Shown: positions 28,901 through 37,139 of the stretch, piece by piece
Position numbering within the stretch: position 1 is the stretch's first letter
Layout: each line of letters opens with the position of its first letter
Assembly (NCBI GenBank): GCA_903936645.1
Contig: CAIZWI010000236.1
Coordinates: forward strand, 1 to 44,901
Origin: an uncultured Verrucomicrobia subdivision 3 bacterium
GTDB taxonomy: Bacteria > Verrucomicrobiota > Verrucomicrobiia > Limisphaerales > UBA11358
DNA: 44,901 bases
Direction: 5' to 3'
Program-made: the position numbers and the translations under genes
Notes under the pieces: model-generated
What the model saw: the letters and a program-made list of their open reading frames with translations, nothing else
The model's database searches: none
Told to the model about the DNA's origin: nothing

Positions 28901-29227
28901 GGCAACGCTTTGACCGTTAGCGGCGCCGGCGTTACGTGGAACAACCATCTGGCCGCCGATGGCGGCGTCACGGTGTCCGGCATCATTTCGAGCGCACCGC
29001 CCGTGTTTTTGGGCACGGTATTGAGCGGCAACAATCTGGTTTCAAGCGTTAGCAATGGCGCTGCGGGCAGCACCTATTATGTGCTGGCCACCACCAACCT
29101 GGCCCTGCCCCTGGCTAATTGGACGCCGGTGGCGACCAACATCTATCCCGGCGGTGTGTTCTATCTGACGAACACCATCAATCCCGGGGTGGCCAATCGG
29201 TTCTACATTCTGTCCCCAACTCCATGA
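25997..29227 (+). CDS. Large exported beta-strand-repeat (autotransporter-type) protein
   Basis: A 1076-residue protein from ATG 25997, with an ATG at 25979 adding six residues. A signal sequence ends near QQAGAQA. Residues about 40-270 form a lectin-like sandwich ending FFLDEIRVGYNWADV. An Ig-like domain at about 370-460 contains LNYQWYRNGVAL. Autotransporter-associated repeats of about 450-990 include NTYSGITKL, LTKTGTGRLYLDG and DFTGFLTNGAG. The C-terminal 75 residues match the domain of other exported proteins here and end RFYILSPTP. There is no beta-barrel translocator, so it is not a classical autotransporter. Probably a surface or matrix protein. The frame is Gly/Thr/Asn-rich. Confidence 0.85.
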   Translation: MKNPSQLNPFFAPTHRPLLPTVAGLALAWLGLQQAGAQATLPFYEPFPSTYINGEFLGSYTASGSTSGGTSGINWNIGNSLSSSCARVQGYAALQYPSLVNADATAQSYGLVSYYKDVSSTKDRGATLAITAGQTLYASCLINVQYYTNTAAYPEPFFGLGPGTTINQSGAVAYFNASGQLLVAKNSLTPATNTTYSMTTSNTHLVVLRYKYNPGAPDEVALWLDPTALGNNSLVPPPTISTTNNANVASFGNVAYFQLANPSVFFLDEIRVGYNWADVTPTNAAPGRIYTVSGGGSGCAGDSFSINLSGSDAGLTYNLYTNGVFNGTSLAGTGSAIAFTGQNATALYTVLATNTTSGGAAWMSGNAAITVLALPNIATQPSSVVVATNGLAAMTVYSSGSGLNYQWYRNGVALTDGGHISGSQTATLVISPATVADAATKAKGYFVIVANRCGNGVVSLTNSLTLDAAANLVWYGDGISNLWDLASSTNWNFNPTLGYGTNVFNYGDNVTLDDSSPYPTMVLTNANLSPGLLTVDGTQNYSLTGGTLTGPGSILMNSVGSLSLNIANNQTGGIVISNGIVSINSPAALGFGPVTLAGGQLNEPGTGLITITNSIVVTGDGSVLGINSPGGQPLVLTTPPTGLGGSLTLQNITTKNASTAYAEFTAPSFTFNLPLNLINGGGTMLLGGFNTSGIQTWNGIIAGTGMVWRNANGGTTVLNNTNTYSGITKLSSGSIGLGASTVASTPPTIDAGPLGTGSLIIDTGAATMGLFAAGGAQVVANPISYSTNLLGSPLIISGANNLTLAGVLDLSGTNRVIQVNNTADTILSGDITDFNQTLGASTVNGLTKTGTGRLYLDGINDFTGFLTNGAGLLAGSGTVAGPVVVVAGATLGAGDDGLIPGTITLNGGLSLGGNGFFRVNKSLSHSNDLVTVTGGLANTGTGTITVTNVGPALKVGDTFTLFSAPVTGGNALTVSGAGVTWNNHLAADGGVTVSGIISSAPPVFLGTVLSGNNLVSSVSNGAAGSTYYVLATTNLALPLANWTPVATNIYPGGVFYLTNTINPGVANRFYILSPTP

Positions 29228-29262
29228 GTAGCCGGCCCGTAATATTTCGAGGCTAACCGCAT

Positions 29263-29298
29263 AAAACCTGGCATCCTGAAATGGCTGCCAGGTTTTTT
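29263..29298 (+). terminator. Rho-independent terminator after the repeat protein
   Basis: An 11-bp stem AAAACCTGGCA (29263-29273) / TGCCAGGTTTT (29286-29296) followed by further T residues to 29298. Confidence 0.9.
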
Positions 29299-29373
29299 CG
29301 TTATGATGATACGGTGGGTGCATGGTTGCTTGCTTGTGCAGACCAACTGATAAAAACTGAATGCAAAGCCCCT

Positions 29374-29419
29374 AAATGCACTGCATTTGCAATGCGCAAT
29401 TATGCAACCATTGCATTGC
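29374..29419. promoter_or_regulatory. Two palindromes upstream of the PEP-CTERM promoter
   Basis: AAATGCA-C-TGCATTT (29374-29388) is a perfect dyad. GCAATGC (29389-29395) pairs with GCATTGC (29413-29419). They lie about 70-115 nt before the -24 element, the usual range for enhancer sites of sigma-54 activators. The activator is unknown. Confidence 0.5.
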
Positions 29420-29486
29420 GAATAAAAAAGCGAGGGTTTTCCATTTGAAAGCAGCAAAAACCTGAAGAAAAAGAGCTTTTATGAGT

Positions 29487-29502
29487 TGGCATGAGACCTG
29501 CT
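29487..29502 (+). promoter_or_regulatory. Sigma-54-type promoter of the PEP-CTERM gene
   Basis: TGGCAT-GAGAC-CTGCT has GG and GC exactly 10 nt apart, with one mismatch in the -12 TTGC element. The start of transcription would be near 29513, giving a leader of about 33 nt. Sigma-54/PrsR-type control of PEP-CTERM genes is described in other bacteria. Confidence 0.65.
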
Positions 29503-29545
29503 TAATGATTGGCAAGTAAGTAAACAATTTTACAAAACAAAAAAT

Positions 29546-30424
29546 ATGAAAACCTTGATCGCCGTTTCCGCCCTGACCGTGCTGGCTCTGAGCAGCCAAG
29601 CCCAAACCGCCGACCCCTACCAATCCACCGCCGCACCCTACAGCCTGCCTACCGCCGGCACAGTGATGCAAGCGGGTTCGGATGCCGATTCTAAAAATTT
29701 TGATGCGAATGTTTTGCCCCAAGCGCTGCAATTCATCAAAAGCGCGCTGCCCGAAACCATCAATAATACGAAAAGCAGCGCTTTTGAGATTGATCCCAGC
29801 AAAATTGTCCTGGCCACCGCCAAGGATGTGACCGCGACCTTTGTTTACGAAGGTGCGGCTTACCACAATTCCGTTGGTTTTGACGCCGTGGCCCCCGGCC
29901 AGTCCGACCCTTCGAGCAGTTGGGACCTGGTCAAAGATCCCAATTCCAAGCTAATCTTCCCGGATGCTTCCAGCAGTGCGAGTGGTTATAATGATTGGGG
30001 CTCGGTGGCGGGTGTGCGTACCCCGGACCAGCCTTTAATGCCTGGTGATTTTACGGATATTGGCAAATTCACCAAAGGCACCAAGCTGGACTTCTTCCTC
30101 CTGTCCAATGGAGCCAACAATTATTGGGCTAACACCTTCTCAACCCAAGAATCACTGAACTCGGATGGTTTCACCCAGCACGTGGCTGGCTTCACCACGC
30201 ATCTGTTCGCGATCCCCCAGCTCAACAGTCCCTATATCTTCCTGTCTTTTGAAGATTTGTATGGTGGCGGTGACAAGGATATCAACGACACCATCATCGC
30301 CCTCAATGTGGGAACGGCCACGGTGAACAGCCTGCTGGCCACTCCGGAACCCACGATGGCGGCCTCGCTGGCTGGTTTCCTCGCTTTGGCCTTTGTGGCC
30401 GGCCGCAAAAAACTGATGGCTTAA
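29546..30424 (+). CDS. PEP-CTERM sorted exported protein with DUF4114 domain
   Basis: A 292-residue protein: signal peptide (1-19), a region rich in Ser/Asp/Ala, a DUF4114-like domain in the second half (KLDFFLLSNGANN, then IFLSFEDLYGGGDKDINDTI), and a C-terminal PEP-CTERM tripartite signal. The last part has PEP at TPEPT, a hydrophobic helix and a basic RKK end (VAGRKKLMA). PEP-CTERM proteins are recognised by exosortase and usually reach the outer surface or extracellular polymer. No exosortase is in the window. Acidic DINDTI may bind calcium. It is flanked by its own promoter and terminator, so is monocistronic. Confidence 0.9.
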   Translation: MKTLIAVSALTVLALSSQAQTADPYQSTAAPYSLPTAGTVMQAGSDADSKNFDANVLPQALQFIKSALPETINNTKSSAFEIDPSKIVLATAKDVTATFVYEGAAYHNSVGFDAVAPGQSDPSSSWDLVKDPNSKLIFPDASSSASGYNDWGSVAGVRTPDQPLMPGDFTDIGKFTKGTKLDFFLLSNGANNYWANTFSTQESLNSDGFTQHVAGFTTHLFAIPQLNSPYIFLSFEDLYGGGDKDINDTIIALNVGTATVNSLLATPEPTMAASLAGFLALAFVAGRKKLMA

Positions 30425-30445
30425 ACCCCGTCTTAAACAATCATG

Positions 30446-30478
30446 ACCGGCGGATTTTTGAAATCCGCCGGTTTTTTT
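30446..30478. terminator. Bidirectional terminator between the PEP-CTERM and carbonic anhydrase genes
   Basis: A perfect 12-bp stem ACCGGCGGATTT (30446-30457) / AAATCCGCCGGT (30461-30472) with a 3-nt loop and TTTTTTT after it. The A-rich left side is weaker for the opposite direction. Confidence 0.92.
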
Positions 30479-31208
30479 ATTTATCGAAGAATTGCACCTG
30501 GCCGGTTTTCAAATCATACATCCCGCCCACCAGGGCAATTTGGCCTTGGTCGAGCATCTCCCGGAGGATGGCGCTGCGCTCGCGAATTTCCTGTTCCACC
30601 AACCGCACATTGGCGGCGGAAACCTGGTCGACAAAGGCATAGTTTTTGGAGGTGCGGGGTTGTACGGCATCCGGCACGGTGGCCACCGCCGGTTTAATTT
30701 TCCCCAGCAACCCGGTGAGATTTCCCAATTCAACATTGTCCACCGCCCCTTTGATGGCCCCGCAGTTGGAATGGCCGATCACGGCAATGAGTTTCGCTCC
30801 CGACGCTTTGCAGGCAAACTCCAGGCTGCCGAGGATGTCGTCATTCAGCACATTGCCGGCCACCCGGGCGCTGAACAGATCCCCAATCCCCTGATCAAAC
30901 ACCATTTCCACGGGCTGGCGGGAATCCAGGCAACTCAAGACGACCGCAAATGGATACTGGCCGGCGGCGGTGGCGGTTACTTCCTGTGGCAAATGACGAA
31001 CCAGCGGCTGGCCGGCCACAAAGCGGGCATTACCCGCGCGCAATTCGGCCAGGGCCTGCGCCGGGGTCATCGCCGCCTGCACCGCCTGGGTTGGCGGCGG
31101 TGGGGCCAGTGAATTGAGGGGCTTCTGGCAGCAAGGGGAGGCACAACCGGCGAGCAGTGCCAGGGTGCTTAAAAGCGAAAGATTCAACAAGGTTGGTGGG
31201 GGTTTCAT
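30477..31208 (-). CDS. Lipoprotein beta-class carbonic anhydrase
   Basis: A 243-residue protein from ATG 31208, giving a lipoprotein signal with lipobox LLAG-Cys22. The beta-carbonic anhydrase fold follows from about residue 47. Zinc ligands are Cys93 (SCLDSR), His146 and Cys149 (GHSNCG); Asp95-Arg97 is the conserved dyad. It would interconvert CO2 and bicarbonate. The lipobox places it outside the cytoplasm, unlike most beta-class enzymes. The Pro-rich linker (residues 35-40) tethers the domain. An ATG 45 nt upstream would hide the signal, so it is not chosen. Confidence 0.9.
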   Translation of the reverse strand: MKPPPTLLNLSLLSTLALLAGCASPCCQKPLNSLAPPPPTQAVQAAMTPAQALAELRAGNARFVAGQPLVRHLPQEVTATAAGQYPFAVVLSCLDSRQPVEMVFDQGIGDLFSARVAGNVLNDDILGSLEFACKASGAKLIAVIGHSNCGAIKGAVDNVELGNLTGLLGKIKPAVATVPDAVQPRTSKNYAFVDQVSAANVRLVEQEIRERSAILREMLDQGQIALVGGMYDLKTGQVQFFDK

Positions 31209-31336
31209 ATCTGGTGGGCGGATTTTACGCAGGGGCAGAAAATTGTAAAGCACCGGCTGGACACATTGGTCAAGCGATAATGCCAGTGACAGCTAATTTC
31301 ACTTGCAGAGTCACCGCCGTGGTGAATGGTGCTATC

Positions 31337-33394
31337 ATGCAACCAAAACCGTGGCTCCCACTGGGACTTTTGCTGACTCTGCTGATGTCCGGCGGCCCCT
31401 CCACCTCCGCCCAACCGGCCTTGGGCAAAGCGCCGTTGCCCCCCGCGGATGTTTCCAATTTGCCCGGCCGCGGGGCGCGACCGTTACTGGTTACGGGGGG
31501 ACTCAATGTGAATCCCAATTCACGCGAGGAAGTGCGGGAATTTTACAATGGGGTTTTTCTGGCCTCCGCGGGCATTCCCATCGGCTCCACCGCCGTGACC
31601 GCCCAATGCCTGCCGGGCACAAATTCTCCAGCATTCATCAATGCCACCTTGCTGCGCATCAACTGGTTTCGCGCCATGGGGGGCCTCACCGCCAGCATAA
31701 CATTTGACGCGGGCGAAAGCACCAAAGACCAGGCCGCCGCCGTCATGATGGCCGAACATGGTGCCCTGCAACACGTCGGCGTCTGGACGAATTGGGATTG
31801 CTTCACCATCGCCGCGACCAACGCCTCCGCCAATTCCAATCTGGCCTTGGGCAGTGATGGCCCCGACGCCATCACCCAATACATGCTGGATTTCGGGGCC
31901 AATAATTATGAGGTTGGCCACCGGCGCTATATTTTGTATCCCCAAACCCAAATTATGGGCACTGGTGATGTCCCGGCGGAAAACACCAATTATGCCGCCA
32001 ATGCCACCTGGGTGTTTGACGCCAACTTTTTTGGTCCCCGGCCGCCCACCCGCACCCCTTATGTTGCCTGGCCGCCCGCCGGCTATGTGCCATTTCCAGT
32101 CGTTTACCCCCAATGGTCCTTTGCCCTGTCCAATGCCGATCTGAGTGCCGCCACGGTAACCATGGCCAGTAATGGCGTGCCCATGGTGGTGACGGTGCAA
32201 CCTTATTTGGTAAATTATGGCGAAAACACCCTGGTTTGGCATCCGTCCAGTCTGGATCCTGCGGCAAGCACCACCGTGTTTCCCTTCAGCGGCACTGACA
32301 CCGTTTATTCCATCACTATTAGCAATGTGGTGACGGCCAGTGGGACAAATAGTTTCTCCTATGGCGTCACGGTGTTTGACCCAGCCACCACCGGACCGGA
32401 TTATTTCCCGCTGACGATCTTCGGGACGAATCAGCCAGCCATCAGTCTGGCCAATCATTATAGCTGCACGCCGGCCAGCAATCCCAATACCACCAGTTAC
32501 CAATGGCTCACGGCCCAGGCCACCAACGGTAATCTCGTGGACAATGCCTTGAATGGCACCACTAATTTCACCATTACACCGGCTCCCGTTTATCCGATTA
32601 TTATCACCCCGCCAGTGGGTTCGGGGGCCTGCTTTCACCTGGCTCACACCAACCCCATTGCCCAAGTAATGCAATTGAACCAGATCTTTTTTCCCGCCAC
32701 CAATACCACGATCAGCTTCAAGAGCTTGCTGGGGTACGCCACTCCTTTTGAAGTGGCGCGGGTGCAGGTGGCCCCCTCGGGTGGCACCAACTGGCAGGAT
32801 CTGTACACCGATACGGGCACCAATGGAGCCGGCGAATCGGCTTTCACGCAGCACAGCCTGTCCCTGTCCCATTATGCCGGCCAGGCCATAGGGTTACGCT
32901 TCAACTATGATCTCGTGCCGGTGAATGGTCAGTACACCTATTTTCCCTATGCTTATCCCAACGTGGGGTGGTGCCTGGAAAACATTATCGTGACGAACAG
33001 CCAGCAGTTATTAAATGCCACCACCAATCCCACCGCCTCAACCAATTTCACCTTCACCCCGCTGCAAACCGGTAATTATATCCTGCAAGCCCAGGGGCTG
33101 ATTTTCAATAGTTTCCCGCTGGATTGGGGCACGATCAAACAGGTCACAGCCATCCTCGGCCCGCCGGTCATCACCCTGAACGCACCTGTCCTCACCAATA
33201 ACCAGGTGAAAATCAAATTCACCCTCGCCTCCGGGGTGGCGACCAATTTTCATCTGTTACAGGCCAGCCAGCTTAATGGCGCATGGACCACCAACGTCAC
33301 GGCCCTCCTCACCACCAACACACCTGGCAGCATATTCCAATTCACCACTACGAACGGGTCGGCCATGAGGTATTACCGGGTGCAGACGCCCTAA
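31337..33394 (+). CDS. Exported CAP-domain (SCP/PR-1-like) protein
   Basis: A 685-residue protein with a signal peptide (1-25). Residues about 60-260 form a CAP domain of the bacterial type: NWFRAMGGL near the start, an AEHGALQH motif, SNLALGSDGPDAI, and GHRRYILYP before MGTGDVP. His and Glu of the CAP pocket seem kept. The rest is beta-rich, with an immune-globulin-like insertion and a final domain ending RYYRVQTP like the S8 protease and repeat protein. The function of bacterial CAP proteins is mostly unknown. ATG 31337 gives the signal peptide; the frame extends upstream in unlikely sequence. It is divergent from the carbonic anhydrase gene. Confidence 0.82.
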   Translation: MQPKPWLPLGLLLTLLMSGGPSTSAQPALGKAPLPPADVSNLPGRGARPLLVTGGLNVNPNSREEVREFYNGVFLASAGIPIGSTAVTAQCLPGTNSPAFINATLLRINWFRAMGGLTASITFDAGESTKDQAAAVMMAEHGALQHVGVWTNWDCFTIAATNASANSNLALGSDGPDAITQYMLDFGANNYEVGHRRYILYPQTQIMGTGDVPAENTNYAANATWVFDANFFGPRPPTRTPYVAWPPAGYVPFPVVYPQWSFALSNADLSAATVTMASNGVPMVVTVQPYLVNYGENTLVWHPSSLDPAASTTVFPFSGTDTVYSITISNVVTASGTNSFSYGVTVFDPATTGPDYFPLTIFGTNQPAISLANHYSCTPASNPNTTSYQWLTAQATNGNLVDNALNGTTNFTITPAPVYPIIITPPVGSGACFHLAHTNPIAQVMQLNQIFFPATNTTISFKSLLGYATPFEVARVQVAPSGGTNWQDLYTDTGTNGAGESAFTQHSLSLSHYAGQAIGLRFNYDLVPVNGQYTYFPYAYPNVGWCLENIIVTNSQQLLNATTNPTASTNFTFTPLQTGNYILQAQGLIFNSFPLDWGTIKQVTAILGPPVITLNAPVLTNNQVKIKFTLASGVATNFHLLQASQLNGAWTTNVTALLTTNTPGSIFQFTTTNGSAMRYYRVQTP

Positions 33395-33405
33395 ACCGGC
33401 CAGCG

Positions 33406-35265
33406 TCAATGCGCACTCACAAATTCCTGGTGCAACCGTGCGTAGACCCCGCCCGCCTGCATGAGCGAGACATGGGTGCCCCGCTCCACGATCCGCCCCT
33501 GGTCCAATACCAATACCAGATCGGCGGAACGAATGGTGCTTAGGCGATGGGCCACGATAAAGGCCGTGCGCCCGCGCAGGAGGATTTCCAAAGCCCGTTG
33601 CAGCCGCGCCTCGGTCACTGAATCAATGGCACTCGTCGCCTCGTCCAGCACCACGATGCGCGGGTTTGCGAGCATGGCCCGCGCAAAGCAGATCAACTGC
33701 CGTTGACCGAAGGACAAGGAGGTGCCCCGCTCCGCCACCCGCGTGTGCAACCCCTCGGGCAGGGCCGCGAGCAGGTCCGGACAATCCAACGACTCCAGGC
33801 AGGCCAGCACTTCCGCCTCCGTCGCTGCCGGCCGGGCAAAGCGGATGTTTTCCAGCACGGAACCGGAAAACAGGAAATTGTTCTGCTGCACGCTGCCCAT
33901 TTGCCCGCGCAGGGAATCACTCGTGATTTCTGCCAAATCCACACCGTCCACGCGCACACAGCCGGCCGTGGGCAGGTAAAACTTTTGCAGCAGGCCCACC
34001 AGGGTAGTCTTGCCGCTGCCAGTCTGCCCCACCAGGGCCACCGTCTGACCCGGTTCGGCCACGAGGGAAATATCTTCCAGCACGGGCCGGCCGGTTTGAT
34101 AGGCGAAATTCACCCCGGCAAATTCCACCCGTCCCTGGATGGCGGACAGGGGTTTGGCCCCGGGCGCATCGGCCCACTCGGGGGGTTGATCCAGCAACCG
34201 AAAAAACCGCTCGGCCCCGGCCATGGCCATCAGGGCTTGGTTCAATTGGTTGCCAATGACCTGGACCGGTTCAAAAAACAGGTTGGCCAGGAAAAAGAAC
34301 ATCACCAGGTCACCCGGCTCCATGTGCAGCCAGCCGTGCCAGCGCAGCGCCCCAAACGCCCCCAACAATGCCATGGCTCCCAGAAACACCTGGCTTTTGA
34401 GTTGGAGCAGCGGGACAAACACGGCCGAGGTCTGGGCCATCACCACGTTGTTCTCCCCATGGGCATCAATGAGCTTTTGGAAGAACTCTGCGTTGACCTC
34501 CTGGCGGACAAAGGCCTGGGTCACCCGGATCCCACTCACCGATTCCGCGAGTGTCGAGGATACCCGGCTCCAGGATTCCTGCGTTTTGCGCATCCGGCGG
34601 CTCGTCTCACTCTGGAATTTTTTGTTCACCAGCCAGATGAAGGGGGCCATGATGACCATGAGCGAGAAAAGTTTCCAGTCGTACCAGGCCATGAGGGCGG
34701 CGGCGGTCGCCATTTGCAACCCCTGCACCACCAGGACAAACATCACGTCCTGCACCCCGGTGCGCACGCTGTCGATGTCCGAAGTCATCCGGCTGATGAT
34801 GCGGCCGAATTTGGTGGTGTTAAAAAATGCCATGGGCATGGTCATTAGCTTGCGCACCAGTTCCAGCCGCATGTCATGCACCACCGCCTCGCCCAGTTCG
34901 AGCGCAAAGCGCTGGCGAAAATGAAAGGACCCCACCGTGACCAGCGCCAGGGTGAAATAACCAGCCGCCGACCAATAAATTCCCGTCACATCCCGGCCCG
35001 CGATGGGCCCGTTGATCGTGCGGCCGATCAGCCAGGCGAGCGCGGGCAGTTGCAAACCGCGCAGAAAGGTGAGGAGAAACAACCAGTTGCGCTTCGCCGC
35101 ATAGGGTTTGGTATATTGAAAAATACGCCGGATCAGCCGGGCCTGCAAGGGGGCTTTGTCCGCCTCGCGTTCCTCGTGCGGATTATAGAAGGTGATCGCG
35201 CCGCGCGCGGACACATCGCCTTTGGCGATGCGGCTGCCAGCCGGCGGAGGATTGGGCGCGCTCAC
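33406..35265 (-). CDS. ABC exporter half-transporter, canonical Walker B, LSFGQ signature
   Basis: A 619-residue MsbA/MDR-type half-transporter: six membrane helices (about 60-340) and an ATPase domain (about 375-615). Walker A is GQTGSGKTTLV, Walker B has Glu542 (VVLDEATS), but the signature is LSFGQ (517-521), not LSGGQ. It overlaps the stop of the partner gene by 4 bp (ATGA), so the two are coupled. With the partner it should form a heterodimeric exporter in the inner membrane. Substrate unknown; lipids or drugs are usual for this fold. The N-terminus has a soluble stretch of about 45 residues. Confidence 0.92.
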   Translation of the reverse strand: MSAPNPPPAGSRIAKGDVSARGAITFYNPHEEREADKAPLQARLIRRIFQYTKPYAAKRNWLFLLTFLRGLQLPALAWLIGRTINGPIAGRDVTGIYWSAAGYFTLALVTVGSFHFRQRFALELGEAVVHDMRLELVRKLMTMPMAFFNTTKFGRIISRMTSDIDSVRTGVQDVMFVLVVQGLQMATAAALMAWYDWKLFSLMVIMAPFIWLVNKKFQSETSRRMRKTQESWSRVSSTLAESVSGIRVTQAFVRQEVNAEFFQKLIDAHGENNVVMAQTSAVFVPLLQLKSQVFLGAMALLGAFGALRWHGWLHMEPGDLVMFFFLANLFFEPVQVIGNQLNQALMAMAGAERFFRLLDQPPEWADAPGAKPLSAIQGRVEFAGVNFAYQTGRPVLEDISLVAEPGQTVALVGQTGSGKTTLVGLLQKFYLPTAGCVRVDGVDLAEITSDSLRGQMGSVQQNNFLFSGSVLENIRFARPAATEAEVLACLESLDCPDLLAALPEGLHTRVAERGTSLSFGQRQLICFARAMLANPRIVVLDEATSAIDSVTEARLQRALEILLRGRTAFIVAHRLSTIRSADLVLVLDQGRIVERGTHVSLMQAGGVYARLHQEFVSAH

Positions 35266-37139
35266 GCTACGACCTCCGCGCCGGACTCATCCAGGTCCAT
35301 AATCTGCAACTCTGCGGTGTCGTGATACGGCCCGGGCCGCGCCACCAATTCGGCATGCGTGCCCATTTGGGTCAACCGCCCCTCCTCCAGCACCAGAATC
35401 ACATCCGCCCGGCGCAACAGATTCAAGCGGCCGGAGACCACAAAGGTGGTGCGCCCGGTCATCGCCCGGCGCAAGGCGGAGACAATGTCGTGCTCCGTCC
35501 GCGCATCCACCGAGGCGGTGGGATCATCCAGGATGAGCAAGGGTGGTTGCAGGAGCAACGCCCGGGCCAGGGCCAGCCGCTGCCGCTGGCCCCCGGATAA
35601 ATCCACCCCCGACTCGCCCAACACGGTTTCGTAGCCGTGCGGCAGGGCCAGGATAAACTCATGCGCCGAGGCAATCCGTGCCGCTGCTTCAATCTCCGCC
35701 ATGGTGGCCTCGGGATGACCAAAGGCGATGTTCGCCGCCACCGTGTTGGAGAATAAAAAGCTCTCTTGGTAAACCATCCCGACCTGCCGCCGGTAGGCGT
35801 CGAGATCCAACTCCCGCAAATCCCGGCCATCCACCGTGATGCGGCCCGCCGTGGGGTCATAAAAGCGGGGCAATAAACTCAGCAGGGAACTTTTGCCTGA
35901 GCCGGTCATCCCAAAAATGCCCACCACCTGGCCTGGCCGAACCGAGAACGATAATTCGCTCAGCACGGGCTGGCCGGCATGGTAAGCAAAGGTCACGGTT
36001 TCAAAGGTCACCTGGCCCGAAAGCCGGCCGGGGGCGCGCGCGTCCGGCTGGCTTGCCACCGCCACCGGCATGTCCAGCACTTCAAACACCCGCCGCGCGG
36101 CGGCCAGACTTTGTTGCACGGAATTGGCGATGGTCGCGATGTTCGCCACTTGCGCGGTGAATTGCTGTAGCAAACCCGCGAACACCACCATCCCGCCGCC
36201 CAGGGCAATCCGCCCCTGCACAAACAACCAGCCGCCATAGGCGAATAAAATGACGAGGCTTAACTGGGACAGGAGTTGCGTGGCCGGGGTGAACACCGAC
36301 AAATCCCAGAAAATCCGCCGTTGCTGGGCGGAAACCTCCGCGTTGGCCGCCTCAAACCGCCGCACTTGATGCGCCTCGGCCGCAAACCCCTTCACCGTCT
36401 GCATCCCGCGCACATTCTCGCTAAACAAGAGGACCATCGCATCGGTCAGTTCGCGATTCCGCAGATACCCCGGCCGCAAGCGGGCGGAATAATAGTGCGC
36501 CAGCCACGCTAGCGGGAGCGTTACCGAGAGGCACGCCACCGTCAGGGTTGGCTGAATGCGCCACATGAAGCAGGCATAAGCCCCCAAGGTCAGCAGCAGG
36601 TTGGTGCCCTGCAACAACACGCCATCCACAAACAGCCGGGTGTTCTGGACGTCCCCCGTCACCCGGTTGAAAATGGAATTGGAACCATGCTGGTCAAAAA
36701 AACTGAAGCTGAGCCGCTGCAACTTGGCATAAAGCTGGGCGCGCAAAGCCGGCACAATCTCGCCCTGGGTCAGCCGCACCGTGATCATGGTAAAGGCATA
36801 AGTCACCAGCGCCCGCACCAGGGCCAGCACCACAATGGCGCAGGCCAGCACCGCCACCCGATGCAAGGGGGTCCACGCTGCGGGCGGATGCCAGCCCAAG
36901 GGGTACAGGGGGGCGGGGAGGCTGGGGTCGAGGGCACCGCGGATGACATCAATCACCAGCCCGAGCCATTGCAGCCCGGCAATGCCCAGCAGGACCAGCA
37001 GCAGGTTGAGAGCCAGTGACCACAGGCAGTCGGCCCGAAATTGCCACGCAAGGGCGAGCAGACGCCGAACCAGTTTCCCTTGGGAATAACGCTCGTCGTC
37101 CGCCACCTTTGGATTTGGGCCAGCCGCTTTCAGAACCAC
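35262..37139 (-). CDS. ABC exporter half-transporter, degenerate Walker B (Asp539)
   Basis: A 625-residue half-transporter with six membrane helices (about 40-330) and an ATPase domain (about 365-610). Walker A GMTGSGKSS has Lys416, and LSGGQ (514-518) is canonical. The position after the Walker B Asp is Asp539 in LDDPTASVD, where a catalytic Glu is expected. Paired with the next gene it would give one consensus ATP site (its LSGGQ plus the partner Glu542) and one degenerate site, as in TM287/288-type heterodimers. First gene of the pair, starting 218 bp after the ABC-2 operon. Confidence 0.92.
   Translation of the reverse strand: MVLKAAGPNPKVADDERYSQGKLVRRLLALAWQFRADCLWSLALNLLLVLLGIAGLQWLGLVIDVIRGALDPSLPAPLYPLGWHPPAAWTPLHRVAVLACAIVVLALVRALVTYAFTMITVRLTQGEIVPALRAQLYAKLQRLSFSFFDQHGSNSIFNRVTGDVQNTRLFVDGVLLQGTNLLLTLGAYACFMWRIQPTLTVACLSVTLPLAWLAHYYSARLRPGYLRNRELTDAMVLLFSENVRGMQTVKGFAAEAHQVRRFEAANAEVSAQQRRIFWDLSVFTPATQLLSQLSLVILFAYGGWLFVQGRIALGGGMVVFAGLLQQFTAQVANIATIANSVQQSLAAARRVFEVLDMPVAVASQPDARAPGRLSGQVTFETVTFAYHAGQPVLSELSFSVRPGQVVGIFGMTGSGKSSLLSLLPRFYDPTAGRITVDGRDLRELDLDAYRRQVGMVYQESFLFSNTVAANIAFGHPEATMAEIEAAARIASAHEFILALPHGYETVLGESGVDLSGGQRQRLALARALLLQPPLLILDDPTASVDARTEHDIVSALRRAMTGRTTFVVSGRLNLLRRADVILVLEEGRLTQMGTHAELVARPGPYHDTAELQIMDLDESGAEVVA

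Noticed and set aside
33703..34848. 381-codon plus-strand frame opposite the ABC exporter
   Set aside because: Shadow frame; no recognisable protein features.
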